From positions 55,479-119,478 of the forward strand of contig NHBK01000017.1 of the NCBI GenBank assembly GCA_002173095.1: DNA of 64,000 bases, written 5' to 3'. Of this stretch, positions 18,086 to 26,177 are shown piece after piece. The notes beneath the pieces were generated by a model. That model saw only the letters and a program-made list of their open reading frames with translations, had not been told where the DNA came from and ran no database searches. The translations under genes were made by a program, and so were the position numbers. Source of the stretch: Hyphomonadaceae bacterium TMED5 (lineage in GTDB: Bacteria; Pseudomonadota; Alphaproteobacteria; Caulobacterales; Hyphomonadaceae). Each line of letters starts with the position of its first letter. The stretch's first letter is position 1.

Positions 18086-19149
18086 GCTTTTTCCCAGGTG
18101 TCGATTTTCGTCAGAAAGGCTTTGGATTTTGAAACGCGCGTCAGACCCGCCTGACCAAACACAGCCTCAAAGTCCTCTGACAGATAGCCTTTGTAATACG
18201 GCTCATGGAAGCCTTCAGGGAAATACTCAAGCAAGCCATCAAGTTCCGGCGTGTCTCCAAATTGAAGCGAGTCGGCAAAGATGAATTTGCCACCCGGCTT
18301 CAGGACACGGCTAATCTCACTGGCAACCAATGGCCGAACGCGGGGCGGCAATTCATGGAAAAGATAGATGCTGACAATCACATCCTGACTGGCATCCTCA
18401 AATGGCATGGCCTCGGCCTGCCCTTCCACAATTTCCACCTGTTTCCAATCGGACACCGCTTTGCGGGATTTCGCTGCATAGCTTGGCGACAGGTCCAGAC
18501 CTGATGCTTTCAGCCTCGGATAGGCATCCATCACCATGCTCAGGAACCGTCCGGTTCCACAGGCAAGATCCAGAAACTGTGTTTTGCGCTGATCGCGCCC
18601 CTTCATCTGCCGGGCAAGCTCACCCAACACACATCGGCGCATAACGTCGGCGGCGCCAGTGAACAGAACTTCGACCTGCGTGTCGTAAAGGTCTGCGCTC
18701 TCGTCGGTGAACCAGCCACCAGACTGATAGTGAAAGTTCTGCCGATAATAGGTTGGATAGCGCTCTGGGTCTGCCTCATCGCGAACCTCAACGCCGTTGC
18801 GATGCAAGCGGCGCTCATCCACGGCCGCGACATCCTGCATGAATGCGCGCGAATGTCTGATGGCGTCTGCAAGCTGGCCGGGATGGAAGTCACGTGGGCG
18901 CGGATACAGCCCCTGATCCATATTCGTCAGATCCTGACGATAGGCGTCAAAGAATTCCCGACGCATGGCGGCGACATCCGGTTCGCCCCGGCTGGGAATG
19001 AATTTCGGCTCGCCGGGTCTGGTAAATCCACTGGAATTGCGACGGACCAGAGAGTAATGCCCGCCATACCAGAGCGTTCTCAGCCCCTGTGCGGCAATAT
19101 ACTTCGCTGTATTGACGGCCTTACCAGCCGCCAGACTCGTGTCAGACAT
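18082..19149 (-). CDS. Class I SAM-dependent methyltransferase
   Basis: 355 aa. A 170-residue N-terminal part of no known domain comes before the Rossmann-type methyltransferase domain: motif I LDLACGTGRF (near residue 195), the acidic end of strand 2 SGLDLSPSY, a post-I motif DVIVSIYLFHELPP and ISRVLKPGGKFIFADS. It resembles ubiquinone/menaquinone-type or methyltransferase-11 domains, but the long N-terminal extension suggests a specific, unknown substrate. Overlaps the DUF924 gene by ATGA; tlyA lies 60 bp upstream. Confidence 0.8.
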   Translation of the reverse strand: MSDTSLAAGKAVNTAKYIAAQGLRTLWYGGHYSLVRRNSSGFTRPGEPKFIPSRGEPDVAAMRREFFDAYRQDLTNMDQGLYPRPRDFHPGQLADAIRHSRAFMQDVAAVDERRLHRNGVEVRDEADPERYPTYYRQNFHYQSGGWFTDESADLYDTQVEVLFTGAADVMRRCVLGELARQMKGRDQRKTQFLDLACGTGRFLSMVMDAYPRLKASGLDLSPSYAAKSRKAVSDWKQVEIVEGQAEAMPFEDASQDVIVSIYLFHELPPRVRPLVASEISRVLKPGGKFIFADSLQFGDTPELDGLLEYFPEGFHEPYYKGYLSEDFEAVFGQAGLTRVSKSKAFLTKIDTWEKA

Positions 19150-19209
19150 GGCTCACCTCGTAATAGAGGATATGGGGCAGACGGGTGGCTTGGAAAGCCC
19201 CTGTGACGC

Positions 19210-19947
19210 TTAGGCACTCTTAATGGCGTAGACCAGATATTCCTGATTGCCATCCGACCCGGTCACGGACGAGGGCTCCCAGCCTTTTAACTCAAAACCC
19301 TGTGCTCCAAGCCAGGCAAGGAAACTGATTTTGGCCGCTTCCACGGCGTCAGCATCCGTCACAATGCCGCCTTTACCGACGGCTTTGCGCCCGACCTGAA
19401 ATTGCGGCTTGAACAACAACACAGCCGCCCCGCCTTCACGCACGAAGGAAAGTCCCGGCTGGAGCACTTTTTCAAGGCCGATAAAGCTGGCATCACAGAC
19501 GAGCACATCAATAGGTCGGGAGACCTGCTCTGGCGTGAGGTCTCTCGCATCTGTCTGCTCAAACAGGCTGATACGGGGATTATCCCTCAGCCGGGTATGA
19601 AACTGGTCGCGTCCCACATCGACAGCGAAGACATGCTCAGCGCCAGCTTCCAGAAGAACTTCAGTGAAGCCCCCCGTGGAACACCCCACATCCAGACAGA
19701 TCGCGTCGGCGACATTCAGAGAGAAAGTGTCCAAAGCGCCCTTTAGCTTCAGCGCGGCGCGGGACACATATAGGTGGGCGCGTTCTGCGGTGATCTCGTC
19801 CTCGCCGGACACTTTGGTGCTGGCTTTTTGAACCACCGCACCATTCACCAGAACCTTGCCAGCCTCTATCGCGGCCTGCGCATCTGACCGGCTCTCCATA
19901 AAGCCGTTTTCCAGAAGAAATTTATCGAGGCGGATACGTTCACTCAT
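19210..19947 (-). CDS. tlyA: TlyA-type rRNA 2'-O-methyltransferase
   Basis: Methylates rRNA (cytidine 2'-O) and is also annotated as hemolysin A. The 245-aa protein has an N-terminal S4 RNA-binding domain (about residues 4-60; RLDKFLLENGFMESRSDAQ) and an FtsJ-like methyltransferase domain with LDVGCSTGGFTEVLLEAGA and FAVDVGRDQ. The frame is open for 20 more codons upstream, but that part crosses a terminator hairpin, and family members begin at MSERIRLDKFL, so I start at 19947. Confidence 0.88.
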   Translation of the reverse strand: MSERIRLDKFLLENGFMESRSDAQAAIEAGKVLVNGAVVQKASTKVSGEDEITAERAHLYVSRAALKLKGALDTFSLNVADAICLDVGCSTGGFTEVLLEAGAEHVFAVDVGRDQFHTRLRDNPRISLFEQTDARDLTPEQVSRPIDVLVCDASFIGLEKVLQPGLSFVREGGAAVLLFKPQFQVGRKAVGKGGIVTDADAVEAAKISFLAWLGAQGFELKGWEPSSVTGSDGNQEYLVYAIKSA

Positions 19948-19969
19948 AGGAGTGTGTTTAGTATCGAAC

Positions 19970-20005
19970 CCGCCAAAAAGAAAATGGGCGACCTGTTGGC
20001 CGCCC
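19970..20005 (-). terminator. Terminator of the 45-aa gene
   Basis: On the minus strand GGGCGGCC and GGTCGCCC pair around AACA and are followed by ATTTTCTTTTT. It sits directly after the short gene at 20046-20183. Confidence 0.75.
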
Positions 20006-20045
20006 ACATTTATCTTTTATTTTTCACCCAACCGCCTCAGCGGAG

Positions 20046-20183
20046 TTATTCATCAAAAAGATCGCTCCAGAGCGCTTCACGGCTTACACGCATCGCTTCA
20101 ATAACGACTGCGAGGCCCGCGAGGCAAAGAACCATCAGTGGCGCAGCAGGCTGCTGCACCGCATTCACCATCACATCAATCAT
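20046..20183 (-). CDS. 45-aa single-span membrane protein
   Basis: Reads MIDVMVNAVQQPAAPLMVLC followed by LAGLAVVIEA and a polar end MRVSREALWSDLFDE. A GAGGGAG ribosome site lies seven to ten bases before the ATG, one membrane span covers about residues 14-29, and a terminator follows. These three together make a convincing small gene. It diverges from the HD-domain gene. No family recognised. Confidence 0.7.
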   Translation of the reverse strand: MIDVMVNAVQQPAAPLMVLCLAGLAVVIEAMRVSREALWSDLFDE

Positions 20184-20324
20184 TTTTACTCTCTCCCTCG
20201 GAGTATGGACAGAGTAGTACCAAGGCTCTTAATGAAGGGTATTCGAATCAAAGATTCTGACCCACAAAATTATGACGAAATGTGTTGATTTTATTCATAT
20301 TTTGGAAAGGTTAGACGGCAGTTT

Positions 20325-20957
20325 TTGCCGGGTATAACTGTCCCTTTGGAGGCTCAAATTCCACGTAAGAAGTCCAATTCTCCACGCGCATGGCAGCGCA
20401 TGTTATCCGGTCGAAGGCTCGATCTTCTGGACCCGTCTCCGGTGGATATTGAGATTGAAGATATTGCGCACGGCCTTGCCCGTGTCGCACGCTGGAACGG
20501 GCAAACCATTGGGGATTATGCGTTTTCTGTCGCTCAGCACAGTCTGGTAGTTGAAGCCGCATGCCGGGAACTCTCACCCGGTCTCAGCACTGAAGCGTGC
20601 ATGATCGCCCTGCTCCATGACAGCCCGGAATATGTGATTGGTGACATGATCTCACCCTTCAAAGCGGTACTGGGCGAAGGCTACCGGGTATTCGAAGACC
20701 GCCTCGAACGTGCAGTTCACATTCGTTTCGGACTTCCACCCGTAACTGATAAAAAATTGAAAAAACTCATTAAGCGTGCCGATCACATCAGCGCATGGCT
20801 GGAAGCGGTACAACTGGCAGGCTTTTCCGTCAGTGAGGCAAATGAGATTTTCGGCGAGCCTGAAGTTCATTCAGACATGAAGCTCACGCCACTTCCTGCA
20901 CTGGAAGCTCAGGCACAATTCGTGGCGCGGTTCAAAGTTCTGCTCGCCGAGATGTAG
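20325..20957 (+). CDS. YfbR-like HD-domain nucleotidase
   Basis: HD-superfamily phosphohydrolase of about 210 aa, most like 5'-deoxynucleotidase YfbR. Metal ligands are visible: the H of VAQHSLVVE, the HD in ALLHDSPEYVIGD, and a late D in KRADHISAW. The region RAWQRMLSGRRLDLLDPSP before the domain is usual in alphaproteobacterial members. The start is unsure: TTG at 20325 lacks a good ribosome site, and the downstream TTG in PLEAQ is another option. Divergent from the small membrane protein. Confidence 0.8.
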   Translation: MPGITVPLEAQIPRKKSNSPRAWQRMLSGRRLDLLDPSPVDIEIEDIAHGLARVARWNGQTIGDYAFSVAQHSLVVEAACRELSPGLSTEACMIALLHDSPEYVIGDMISPFKAVLGEGYRVFEDRLERAVHIRFGLPPVTDKKLKKLIKRADHISAWLEAVQLAGFSVSEANEIFGEPEVHSDMKLTPLPALEAQAQFVARFKVLLAEM

Positions 20958-20974
20958 GCGTCTGACGCCTATCC

Positions 20975-21481
20975 CTATCCGACGTCAGGCACACAGATAT
21001 CCAGAAGCGAGGTCACAGCCTCTCTTAAAAGAGGCAGCTCGTCTGCCTCTTCGACTTCGAACACATCCTGTGAGATCATGGTTTCAAAAGTGCCGCCTTC
21101 CAGCATAGCCTTCGGGAAAACCGCCTCATCGCCCTCAGCAATAAAGTGAAGCGTACCCACGCCATCGTCACTCACACTCCAAGGCGCGACGAGTTGAAAA
21201 TCATAAAGCGTCTGCAGCACTGAGAGGGTTTCCCCCTCTTCTGAAAACGTCGTGACCGTCTTCTTCACAATGCAATATTCTTCGACCGGTCGGACAACAG
21301 AAGTGTAGTATACACCGCTGGAAAATTCCGGGCTTAGAAAATAGCCATAATCAATGAGCGCTTCAGCGGCTTCATTATATTCCGGCGTCGCCCAGTCCGG
21401 CGCGCCGCCTGCGCTGGCGTCCACGCAGATAAGAGGCAAGGCCACACCGAGCCCCAGAAGAATGTTCCGCACTTTTGTCAT
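20975..21481 (-). CDS. Secreted protein of unknown function
   Basis: 168 aa with a signal peptide (about 1-24, MTKVRNILLGLGVALPLICV then DASA). The mature part is acidic, has two cysteines (EEYCIVKK, LLDICVPD) that may form a disulfide, and reads as mixed alpha/beta. Convergent with the HD-domain gene, 18 bp apart. I start at the ATG at 21481; a GTG four codons upstream is possible. No family recognised. Confidence 0.7.
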   Translation of the reverse strand: MTKVRNILLGLGVALPLICVDASAGGAPDWATPEYNEAAEALIDYGYFLSPEFSSGVYYTSVVRPVEEYCIVKKTVTTFSEEGETLSVLQTLYDFQLVAPWSVSDDGVGTLHFIAEGDEAVFPKAMLEGGTFETMISQDVFEVEEADELPLLREAVTSLLDICVPDVG

Positions 21482-21636
21482 ATCCACACCCACAGGCTAA
21501 ATTTGTCCCGAACTCAGAATTTTCCGAAATGCTTGATTCTACAAGCTGTTTACCTCACACGGATTTATGCATAGTCCGCTGAAGGAGCTATCCTCTGAAA
21601 AGGGGAGATTGCAGTCCGGGAAGGAATTACTGACCA

Positions 21637-22614
21637 ATGTCACTTCGTGTGGGACTATCTGCAGTCATCGTCGCAACGATTGAGGGCACACCTCACGTGC
21701 TGGCGACGCGCGGAACCGGCCCACTGGGACTGGACGGCCTGCCCTTCGGCCCGTTTGACCCTGAAGGTCACCGAACCTTCGAGATTGGCCTTCGAGACTG
21801 GGTAAGCGCGCAGACAGGTTTCGAACTTGGATATGTCGAACAGCTCTACACATTTGGCGACCGGGGACGCGAGCTCCCGACCGCGCGCCTGGATGGCGAC
21901 AGCCCCGCCGACCGGATCATCTCAGTCGGCTATCTGGGCCTCACACCGGAAGCAACGGAAATTGACGGCGCCTTCGATGCTGTCTGGCGCGACTGGTATC
22001 GCTATTTCCCGTGGGAAGATCACAGCGACGGTCGACCAGACCATATTATCGCCCCGCTCTGTGAGGCTTTGAAAAACTGGTCTGAATGCGCCGACAATGC
22101 CGCCATCACGCATGACCGCTGGACACGTGTCTGTCTGGCGTTCGGACTGGACGACCGGGCCTGGATCGAAGAACGCGTGCTCGAACGGTATGAACTGCTT
22201 TACGAGGCAAATATCGTTCCGGAAGCTCCAAGGGATCGCGGCGAAGGCCAGCCCACAGATCTAGGCGAGCGCATGACCGGCACGCCTATGCGCTCAGACC
22301 ACCGACGCATTCTGGCGACCGGGATGAGCCGTCTGCGCGGTAAGATCAAATACCGTCCAGTTGTGTTCGAGCTGATGGAAGACACTTTCACCCTGTCTGC
22401 TCTACAGGAAACGGTAGAAGGCATTCTGGGCGTCCGCCTTCATAAGCAAAACTTCCGACGCTCTCTGGAAAAGTCCAACTTTGTGGAGGGCACGGGCGAG
22501 TTTGAAACGGCGACCGGCGGCCGCCCAGCCGAGCGTTTCCGCTTCCGTCGGGAAATACTGAATGAAAAGGCGGCACTGGGAGTTCAGACCCCCCGAAAAT
22601 CGAACAAATTTTAA
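21637..22614 (+). CDS. nadQ: Nudix-fold NAD-biosynthesis regulator (NadQ/NrtR type)
   Basis: 325 aa in two parts. The N-terminal part (about 1-150; VGLSAVIVATIEGTPHVLAT) has a Nudix fold, but the Nudix box is broken: after GHRTFEIGLRDWVSAQTGF the REUxEE residues are missing, so hydrolase activity is unlikely. The C-terminal part (about 220-315; DHRRILATGMSRLRGKIKYR, FTLSALQETVEGILG, NFRRSLEKSNFV, GRPAERFRF) is the winged helix found in NrtR-type regulators. Alphaproteobacteria use such a protein to repress NAD synthesis (established family; the symbol is my best match). nadA-nadB-nadC lies 1.9 kb downstream behind two matching palindromes. Confidence 0.8.
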   Translation: MSLRVGLSAVIVATIEGTPHVLATRGTGPLGLDGLPFGPFDPEGHRTFEIGLRDWVSAQTGFELGYVEQLYTFGDRGRELPTARLDGDSPADRIISVGYLGLTPEATEIDGAFDAVWRDWYRYFPWEDHSDGRPDHIIAPLCEALKNWSECADNAAITHDRWTRVCLAFGLDDRAWIEERVLERYELLYEANIVPEAPRDRGEGQPTDLGERMTGTPMRSDHRRILATGMSRLRGKIKYRPVVFELMEDTFTLSALQETVEGILGVRLHKQNFRRSLEKSNFVEGTGEFETATGGRPAERFRFRREILNEKAALGVQTPRKSNKF

Positions 22615-22703
22615 ATTTATCATAGTTTTTTTATAGGAATCTATTAGAAATTACACCCATACTATGTTCGGTTTTCAAAAATTTGTAATACTAGGCTACA
22701 GGC

Positions 22704-23594
22704 ATGAACATCCTTGAACGAACAACTATGCGCCTCAGTCAAAAGAGTTTGAAAGTACCCGCGAGTATACTTTCAATGGCCGTCAAAGATATCCCCCCCC
22801 CAAGTGTCATAATTTCAGGAGCAACAAGGTCGGGTTCGACAACCATTTACTCTGCGTTATCAGAACATCCAGATGTTTCCATGTCACCAAGGAAAGAATT
22901 GTGGTTTTTCAACAATGATGAAAAATTTCAATCCGGTTTGAATTCTTATAAATCGTTTTTTACGGATTTCGAAGGAGAAAAAGTAGTTGGAGAGTCGACT
23001 CCCTTCTATTTGCATAAAGGAATTCTTTTCAGGAAAAGTAACAGAGAAACAATATATTATTCTGAAAACGATTCAGCAGCCAGAAGAATTCATGAATGGA
23101 ACCCCGAGTGTAAAATCATCATCTGCTTGCGGTCTCCATTTGAACGAATCGAATCACAATTCGAGAAAAATCTTACGCAAGGAAAAAAATTACCTCACGA
23201 TATCAATGAAAAAATAAAAGATGATTTAGAAAAAATTGACTCCGAAAAAACAAACAATTTTGTTTATTACAATAAGTATAAAACTCATTGCGATCATTTT
23301 ATTGATGTATTTGGAAGAGATAGGGTTTTGTTTTTAAACTTCAAAAAACTAACCGAAAATCCAAAATCTATTTTTGAAACAATTTGTAATTTCCTAGAAA
23401 TTGACAATCCTAGCCTGCTTAGAATTCCTAAGAATTTAAATAGTCGCAGCTTGTATGAGCACACAAGGCCAGATAGATTTCAAGGACATCTAAGTACAAA
23501 GATTCTCAATGCGTTGTCGCTGACTCTGAAAGACGACGTAGAATTTTGTCAGGATCTACTAGGAGAAGATTTGGGCGATTGGATGCGAATCTAA
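22704..23594 (+). CDS. Sulfotransferase-domain protein, AT-rich
   Basis: 296 aa. The PAPS-binding loop SGATRSGSTTIYSAL (near residue 40), KELWFF, GESTPFYL and the 3'-phosphate motif CLRSPFERIESQF mark a PAPS-dependent sulfotransferase, of the type that sulfates glycans or other acceptors. Base composition is unlike the rest: hand counts of three 60-base blocks (22861, 22921, 23221) give 52 G+C in 180, about 29%, which suggests recent transfer. A run of nine C at 22793-22801 sits in codons 30-33 before the PAPS loop. Start ATG at 22704 has only a weak AGG upstream; later ATGs at 22728 and 22776 are possible. Acceptor unknown. Confidence 0.85.
   Translation: MNILERTTMRLSQKSLKVPASILSMAVKDIPPPSVIISGATRSGSTTIYSALSEHPDVSMSPRKELWFFNNDEKFQSGLNSYKSFFTDFEGEKVVGESTPFYLHKGILFRKSNRETIYYSENDSAARRIHEWNPECKIIICLRSPFERIESQFEKNLTQGKKLPHDINEKIKDDLEKIDSEKTNNFVYYNKYKTHCDHFIDVFGRDRVLFLNFKKLTENPKSIFETICNFLEIDNPSLLRIPKNLNSRSLYEHTRPDRFQGHLSTKILNALSLTLKDDVEFCQDLLGEDLGDWMRI
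22793..22801 (+). repeat. C9 homopolymer in sulfotransferase gene
   Basis: Nine consecutive C bases within the first 100 bases of the coding region. Gain or loss of one base would frameshift the gene before its active site. As given, the frame is intact. Confidence 0.9.
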
Positions 23595-23744
23595 ATTAAA
23601 GAAAAAATTGTGACAATTTCCACTCGCCTAACCGAGGCATTCAAACACCAAAACGCCGATAATTTTCACTCAGTCCACATCCAGTCTTGATCTGAAACTT
23701 CACCGCGATAAAGCTGCCCGAAGAAAAGTGATAGGGGACTAACA

Positions 23745-24182
23745 TTGCCAAGACCACGCGCCAGCCGCTCAGCCTATGCCGTTTTTGAAACGCTCACGAC
23801 GCGCTGGAATGACAATGACGTCTACGGCCATATGAACAATGTGGTCTATTACGAGTACGTAGACACAACGGTGAACCTCTGGCTGCGAAATTCTGCAGAT
23901 ATGCCCGTACCAGCAACACCCATTGTTGGCCTGGTTGTCGAAACGACCTGCACCTATCATGCAAGCCTTGGCTGGCCGACACCTATCGAGGCGGGTCTGT
24001 GCGTAAAACGGATTGGCAAATCTTCCATCACATATGGCGTTGGCCTGTTCGAATCGGGCAATGACGCGTGTGCGGGCGAGGCACTTTTCACGCATGTCTA
24101 TGTCGATGCAGAAACACGTCGACCTGTCGAAATCCCTGAAAACCTGCGTCTGGCAGCTCAGAAAATTCTGAAGGAAAACTAG
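23745..24182 (+). CDS. Acyl-CoA thioesterase, 4HBT hot-dog family
   Basis: 145 aa, one hot-dog domain. The N-terminal RWNDNDVYGHMNNVVYYEY holds the catalytic Asp of the 4-hydroxybenzoyl-CoA thioesterase type, close to YbgC/FadM. It would split acyl-CoA in the cytoplasm; the acyl group is unknown. The start is TTG at 23745 behind ATAGGGG; no ATG precedes the motif. GC content returns to the local norm here, which marks the right edge of the AT-rich segment. Confidence 0.88.
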   Translation: MPRPRASRSAYAVFETLTTRWNDNDVYGHMNNVVYYEYVDTTVNLWLRNSADMPVPATPIVGLVVETTCTYHASLGWPTPIEAGLCVKRIGKSSITYGVGLFESGNDACAGEALFTHVYVDAETRRPVEIPENLRLAAQKILKEN

Positions 24183-24200
24183 CGCGCCTTCAGATCATGA

Positions 24201-24257
24201 TTTCTCCTGATGACGCGGTTGGGACAGAATTTTCCCGATAGCGCGCATCAGGAGAAA
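24201..24257. repeat. Long inverted repeat with nested stem
   Basis: TTTCTCCTGATG-A-CGCG (24201-24217) and CGCGCATCAGGAGAAA (24242-24257) pair over 16 bases with one bulged A. Inside the loop, GGGA and TCCC can pair as well. It begins 19 bp after the thioesterase stop, with no T-run. It could protect the mRNA end or bind a protein. Confidence 0.6.
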
Positions 24258-24371
24258 ACTTCTCTCCATATTGCGCAGAGACCTCACGAAAAAGAGATCA
24301 TCTTGCCGCCGCGACATTTCAAATAAATCCTTGCCAGCCCTGCCCGTATGACGTATTTGTGTCGTCCTGAG

Positions 24372-24392
24372 TTTTGCTCAATTTGGGCAAAA
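24372..24392. promoter_or_regulatory. NAD-regulator operator candidate 1
   Basis: TTTTGCTCA - ATT - TGGGCAAAA: two 9-base arms, one mismatch, three-base spacer. It shares its arms with the second site 84 bp downstream (start to start). It lies 117 bp before the nadA start. Confidence 0.7.
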
Positions 24393-24428
24393 GGGTCTCG
24401 GAACTTTCCTTTCTCAAGGCCATTGATC

Positions 24429-24459
24429 TTGAAAAGGCGTCTTCGTCTACCCATATTAT
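24429..24459 (+). promoter_or_regulatory. Probable nadA promoter
   Basis: TTGAAA (24429-24434) and TATTAT (24454-24459) with a 19-base spacer, longer than the usual 17. The -10 overlaps operator candidate 2, as expected for a repressed promoter. Confidence 0.4.
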
Positions 24460-24476
24460 ACTCAGAATGAGCAAAA
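24456..24476. promoter_or_regulatory. NAD-regulator operator candidate 2
   Basis: TTATACTCA - GAA - TGAGCAAAA: same 9-3-9 form as the site at 24372, with the right arm being the exact complement of site 1's left arm. The remaining part of the 326-bp gap (24183-24508) holds the long hairpin at 24201 and nothing else I can identify. Confidence 0.7.
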
Positions 24477-24508
24477 GGGGTTCGCCCCGCATTATTAAGG
24501 AGGGGATT

Positions 24509-25660
24509 ATGGCCCGAATTATTGACACTGCACCAGGTTGCGACATGCCGGCTCTGCGCCGCACGCCATCTGCACTGGAAGTGCGTGGCCTGTCCTATTC
24601 CGACGAGGTAAAAGCCGAAACGGACCACCTTTATGAAGAGGTGAAGGACTTCATTACGCCAATGGAGTGGCCGGGCATTGCCCCGCTGGTACATGGCATT
24701 AACAAGCTCAAAGAAGAGCGTAATGCAGTCATCCTCGCGCACAACTACATGACGCCGGATATCTTCAATCTGGTTGGCGACTTCCGTGGTGACAGCCTTC
24801 AGCTGGCGCGCGAAGCGGCTAATGTAGACGCGGAGGTTATCGTCCAGGCTGGCGTTCACTTCATGGCGGAGACGTCTAAGATTCTCGCGCCTGAGAAGAC
24901 CGTTCTGATCCCTGATATGGAAGCTGGCTGTTCGCTCGCTGAATCTATTACCGGCGCGGACATTCGTCTGATCAAACAGAAATATCCAGGCATTCCGGTC
25001 GTCACCTATGTGAACACGACTGCGGACGTCAAAGCAGAAACCGATGTATGCTGCACGTCATCCAACGCTGTTCAGGTTGTTGAACATGTCGCCGCTGAAT
25101 GGGGTGTCGATAAAGTCATCCTGATCCCGGACAAATATCTGGCCCGCAATGTTGCTGCGGTGACCGATGTTGAGATCATCACATGGGATGGTCGCTGCGA
25201 AGTGCATGAGCAGTTCACTGCGGACGATATTCACGGCCTGCGCGAAGCGCATCCGGGCGTGCTGATCCTCGCACACCCTGAATGCCCGCCGGATGTTCTG
25301 GAAGCAGCTGACTTTGCTGGCTCAACCTCTGCATTGTCCAATTACGTGTCAGAGCGTAGCCCGAATAAGGTGGTTCTGCTGACGGAATGCTCCATGAGCG
25401 ACAATGTCGCCAGCGCAAATCCGGAAGTCGAATTCGTCAAACCGTGCAATCTGTGCCCGCATATGAAGCGGATTACACTTGAAAACATCTTCGATGCGCT
25501 CAAGGATATGAAACACGAAGTGCTGATTGACGAAGACGTACGCCTGGAAGCGAAAAAAGCCATCGATGCGATGCTGGCGCTTCCAAACCCTAAAACGGCG
25601 CGTCCGTTCGAAACCGGTCTCGCACCGAAAGACATCGAAACGCTGAGCCCTGCTGCATAA
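24509..25660 (+). CDS. nadA: Quinolinate synthase A
   Basis: [4Fe-4S] enzyme joining iminoaspartate and dihydroxyacetone phosphate to quinolinate, first committed step of NAD synthesis with NadB. 383 aa. Visible: [41 protein letters not shown], the cluster cysteines in [19 protein letters not shown] and NLCPHMKR. The ATG at 24509 has a perfect TAAGGAGGGG ribosome site; the longer frame to 24374 is rejected because it runs through both operators. First gene of nadA-(two secreted proteins)-nadB-nadC. Confidence 0.96.
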   Translation: MARIIDTAPGCDMPALRRTPSALEVRGLSYSDEVKAETDHLYEEVKDFITPMEWPGIAPLVHGINKLKEERNAVILAHNYMTPDIFNLVGDFRGDSLQLAREAANVDAEVIVQAGVHFMAETSKILAPEKTVLIPDMEAGCSLAESITGADIRLIKQKYPGIPVVTYVNTTADVKAETDVCCTSSNAVQVVEHVAAEWGVDKVILIPDKYLARNVAAVTDVEIITWDGRCEVHEQFTADDIHGLREAHPGVLILAHPECPPDVLEAADFAGSTSALSNYVSERSPNKVVLLTECSMSDNVASANPEVEFVKPCNLCPHMKRITLENIFDALKDMKHEVLIDEDVRLEAKKAIDAMLALPNPKTARPFETGLAPKDIETLSPAA

Positions 25661-25685
25661 GGCGCTCAGCTGACAAGGAAGCCTT

Positions 25686-26177
25686 ATGGTCACAGCTGAA
25701 CAGGGATGGATGATAGCGGGACTTGCGGCGATTATGTTCGCGGCAAGTCCGGCAAATGCCGACCCTCGTATGGATGTGACCACGCTTTCTGAAGATGAGT
25801 CGCTGGCAGACCTTTCAGGTGACTGGAGCTTTACGACTGATCGCTACCGGTCCGGCCAATGTGTTATGACCGGCTCTCTCTATGTGTATGCGCCGACTAC
25901 AGAAGACACGGGCTATCAGTGCACGCTGACGAGCGTTGAAACCTGTGGTGCGGAGAGGTCCATCGTGGAGCAAACCTGCACAATGTCATCCGTCAGAGGC
26001 GGTCTGCTCATCGCCAGCCAGATTCAGTCCTTTATTCAGGAGAAGCCGAGCTCTATCGGTTACCTGCCGGACAATTTCATTCTGACAGATGTCACCGCAG
26101 ACGAAATGTCCGGTGAGCTGCGGTCAGCCGTTACATCACCGGTTCTGTTTGTGCGAACTGAAGGGACAATATCATGA
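25686..26177 (+). CDS. Secreted protein, first of a tandem pair in the nad operon
   Basis: 163 aa with a signal peptide (about 1-25, ending ANA). The mature part matches the next gene's product in order: GDWSF, then three or four spaced cysteines (GQCVMTG, YQCTLTSVETCG, QTCTMSS), then SFIQ and YLPDNF. The cysteines suggest disulfides in the periplasm. It has AAGGAAG upstream and overlaps the next gene by ATGA. No link to NAD synthesis is known to me, and the pairing with nad genes is the odd part. Confidence 0.75.
   Translation: MVTAEQGWMIAGLAAIMFAASPANADPRMDVTTLSEDESLADLSGDWSFTTDRYRSGQCVMTGSLYVYAPTTEDTGYQCTLTSVETCGAERSIVEQTCTMSSVRGGLLIASQIQSFIQEKPSSIGYLPDNFILTDVTADEMSGELRSAVTSPVLFVRTEGTIS

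Noticed and set aside
19986..20005. Plus-strand terminator at this hairpin
   Set aside because: The T-rich run follows only on the minus strand, so I assign it to the 45-aa gene.
24374..24508. Longer N-terminus for nadA
   Set aside because: It would start inside operator 1 and cross operator 2; the ATG at 24509 has a perfect ribosome site.
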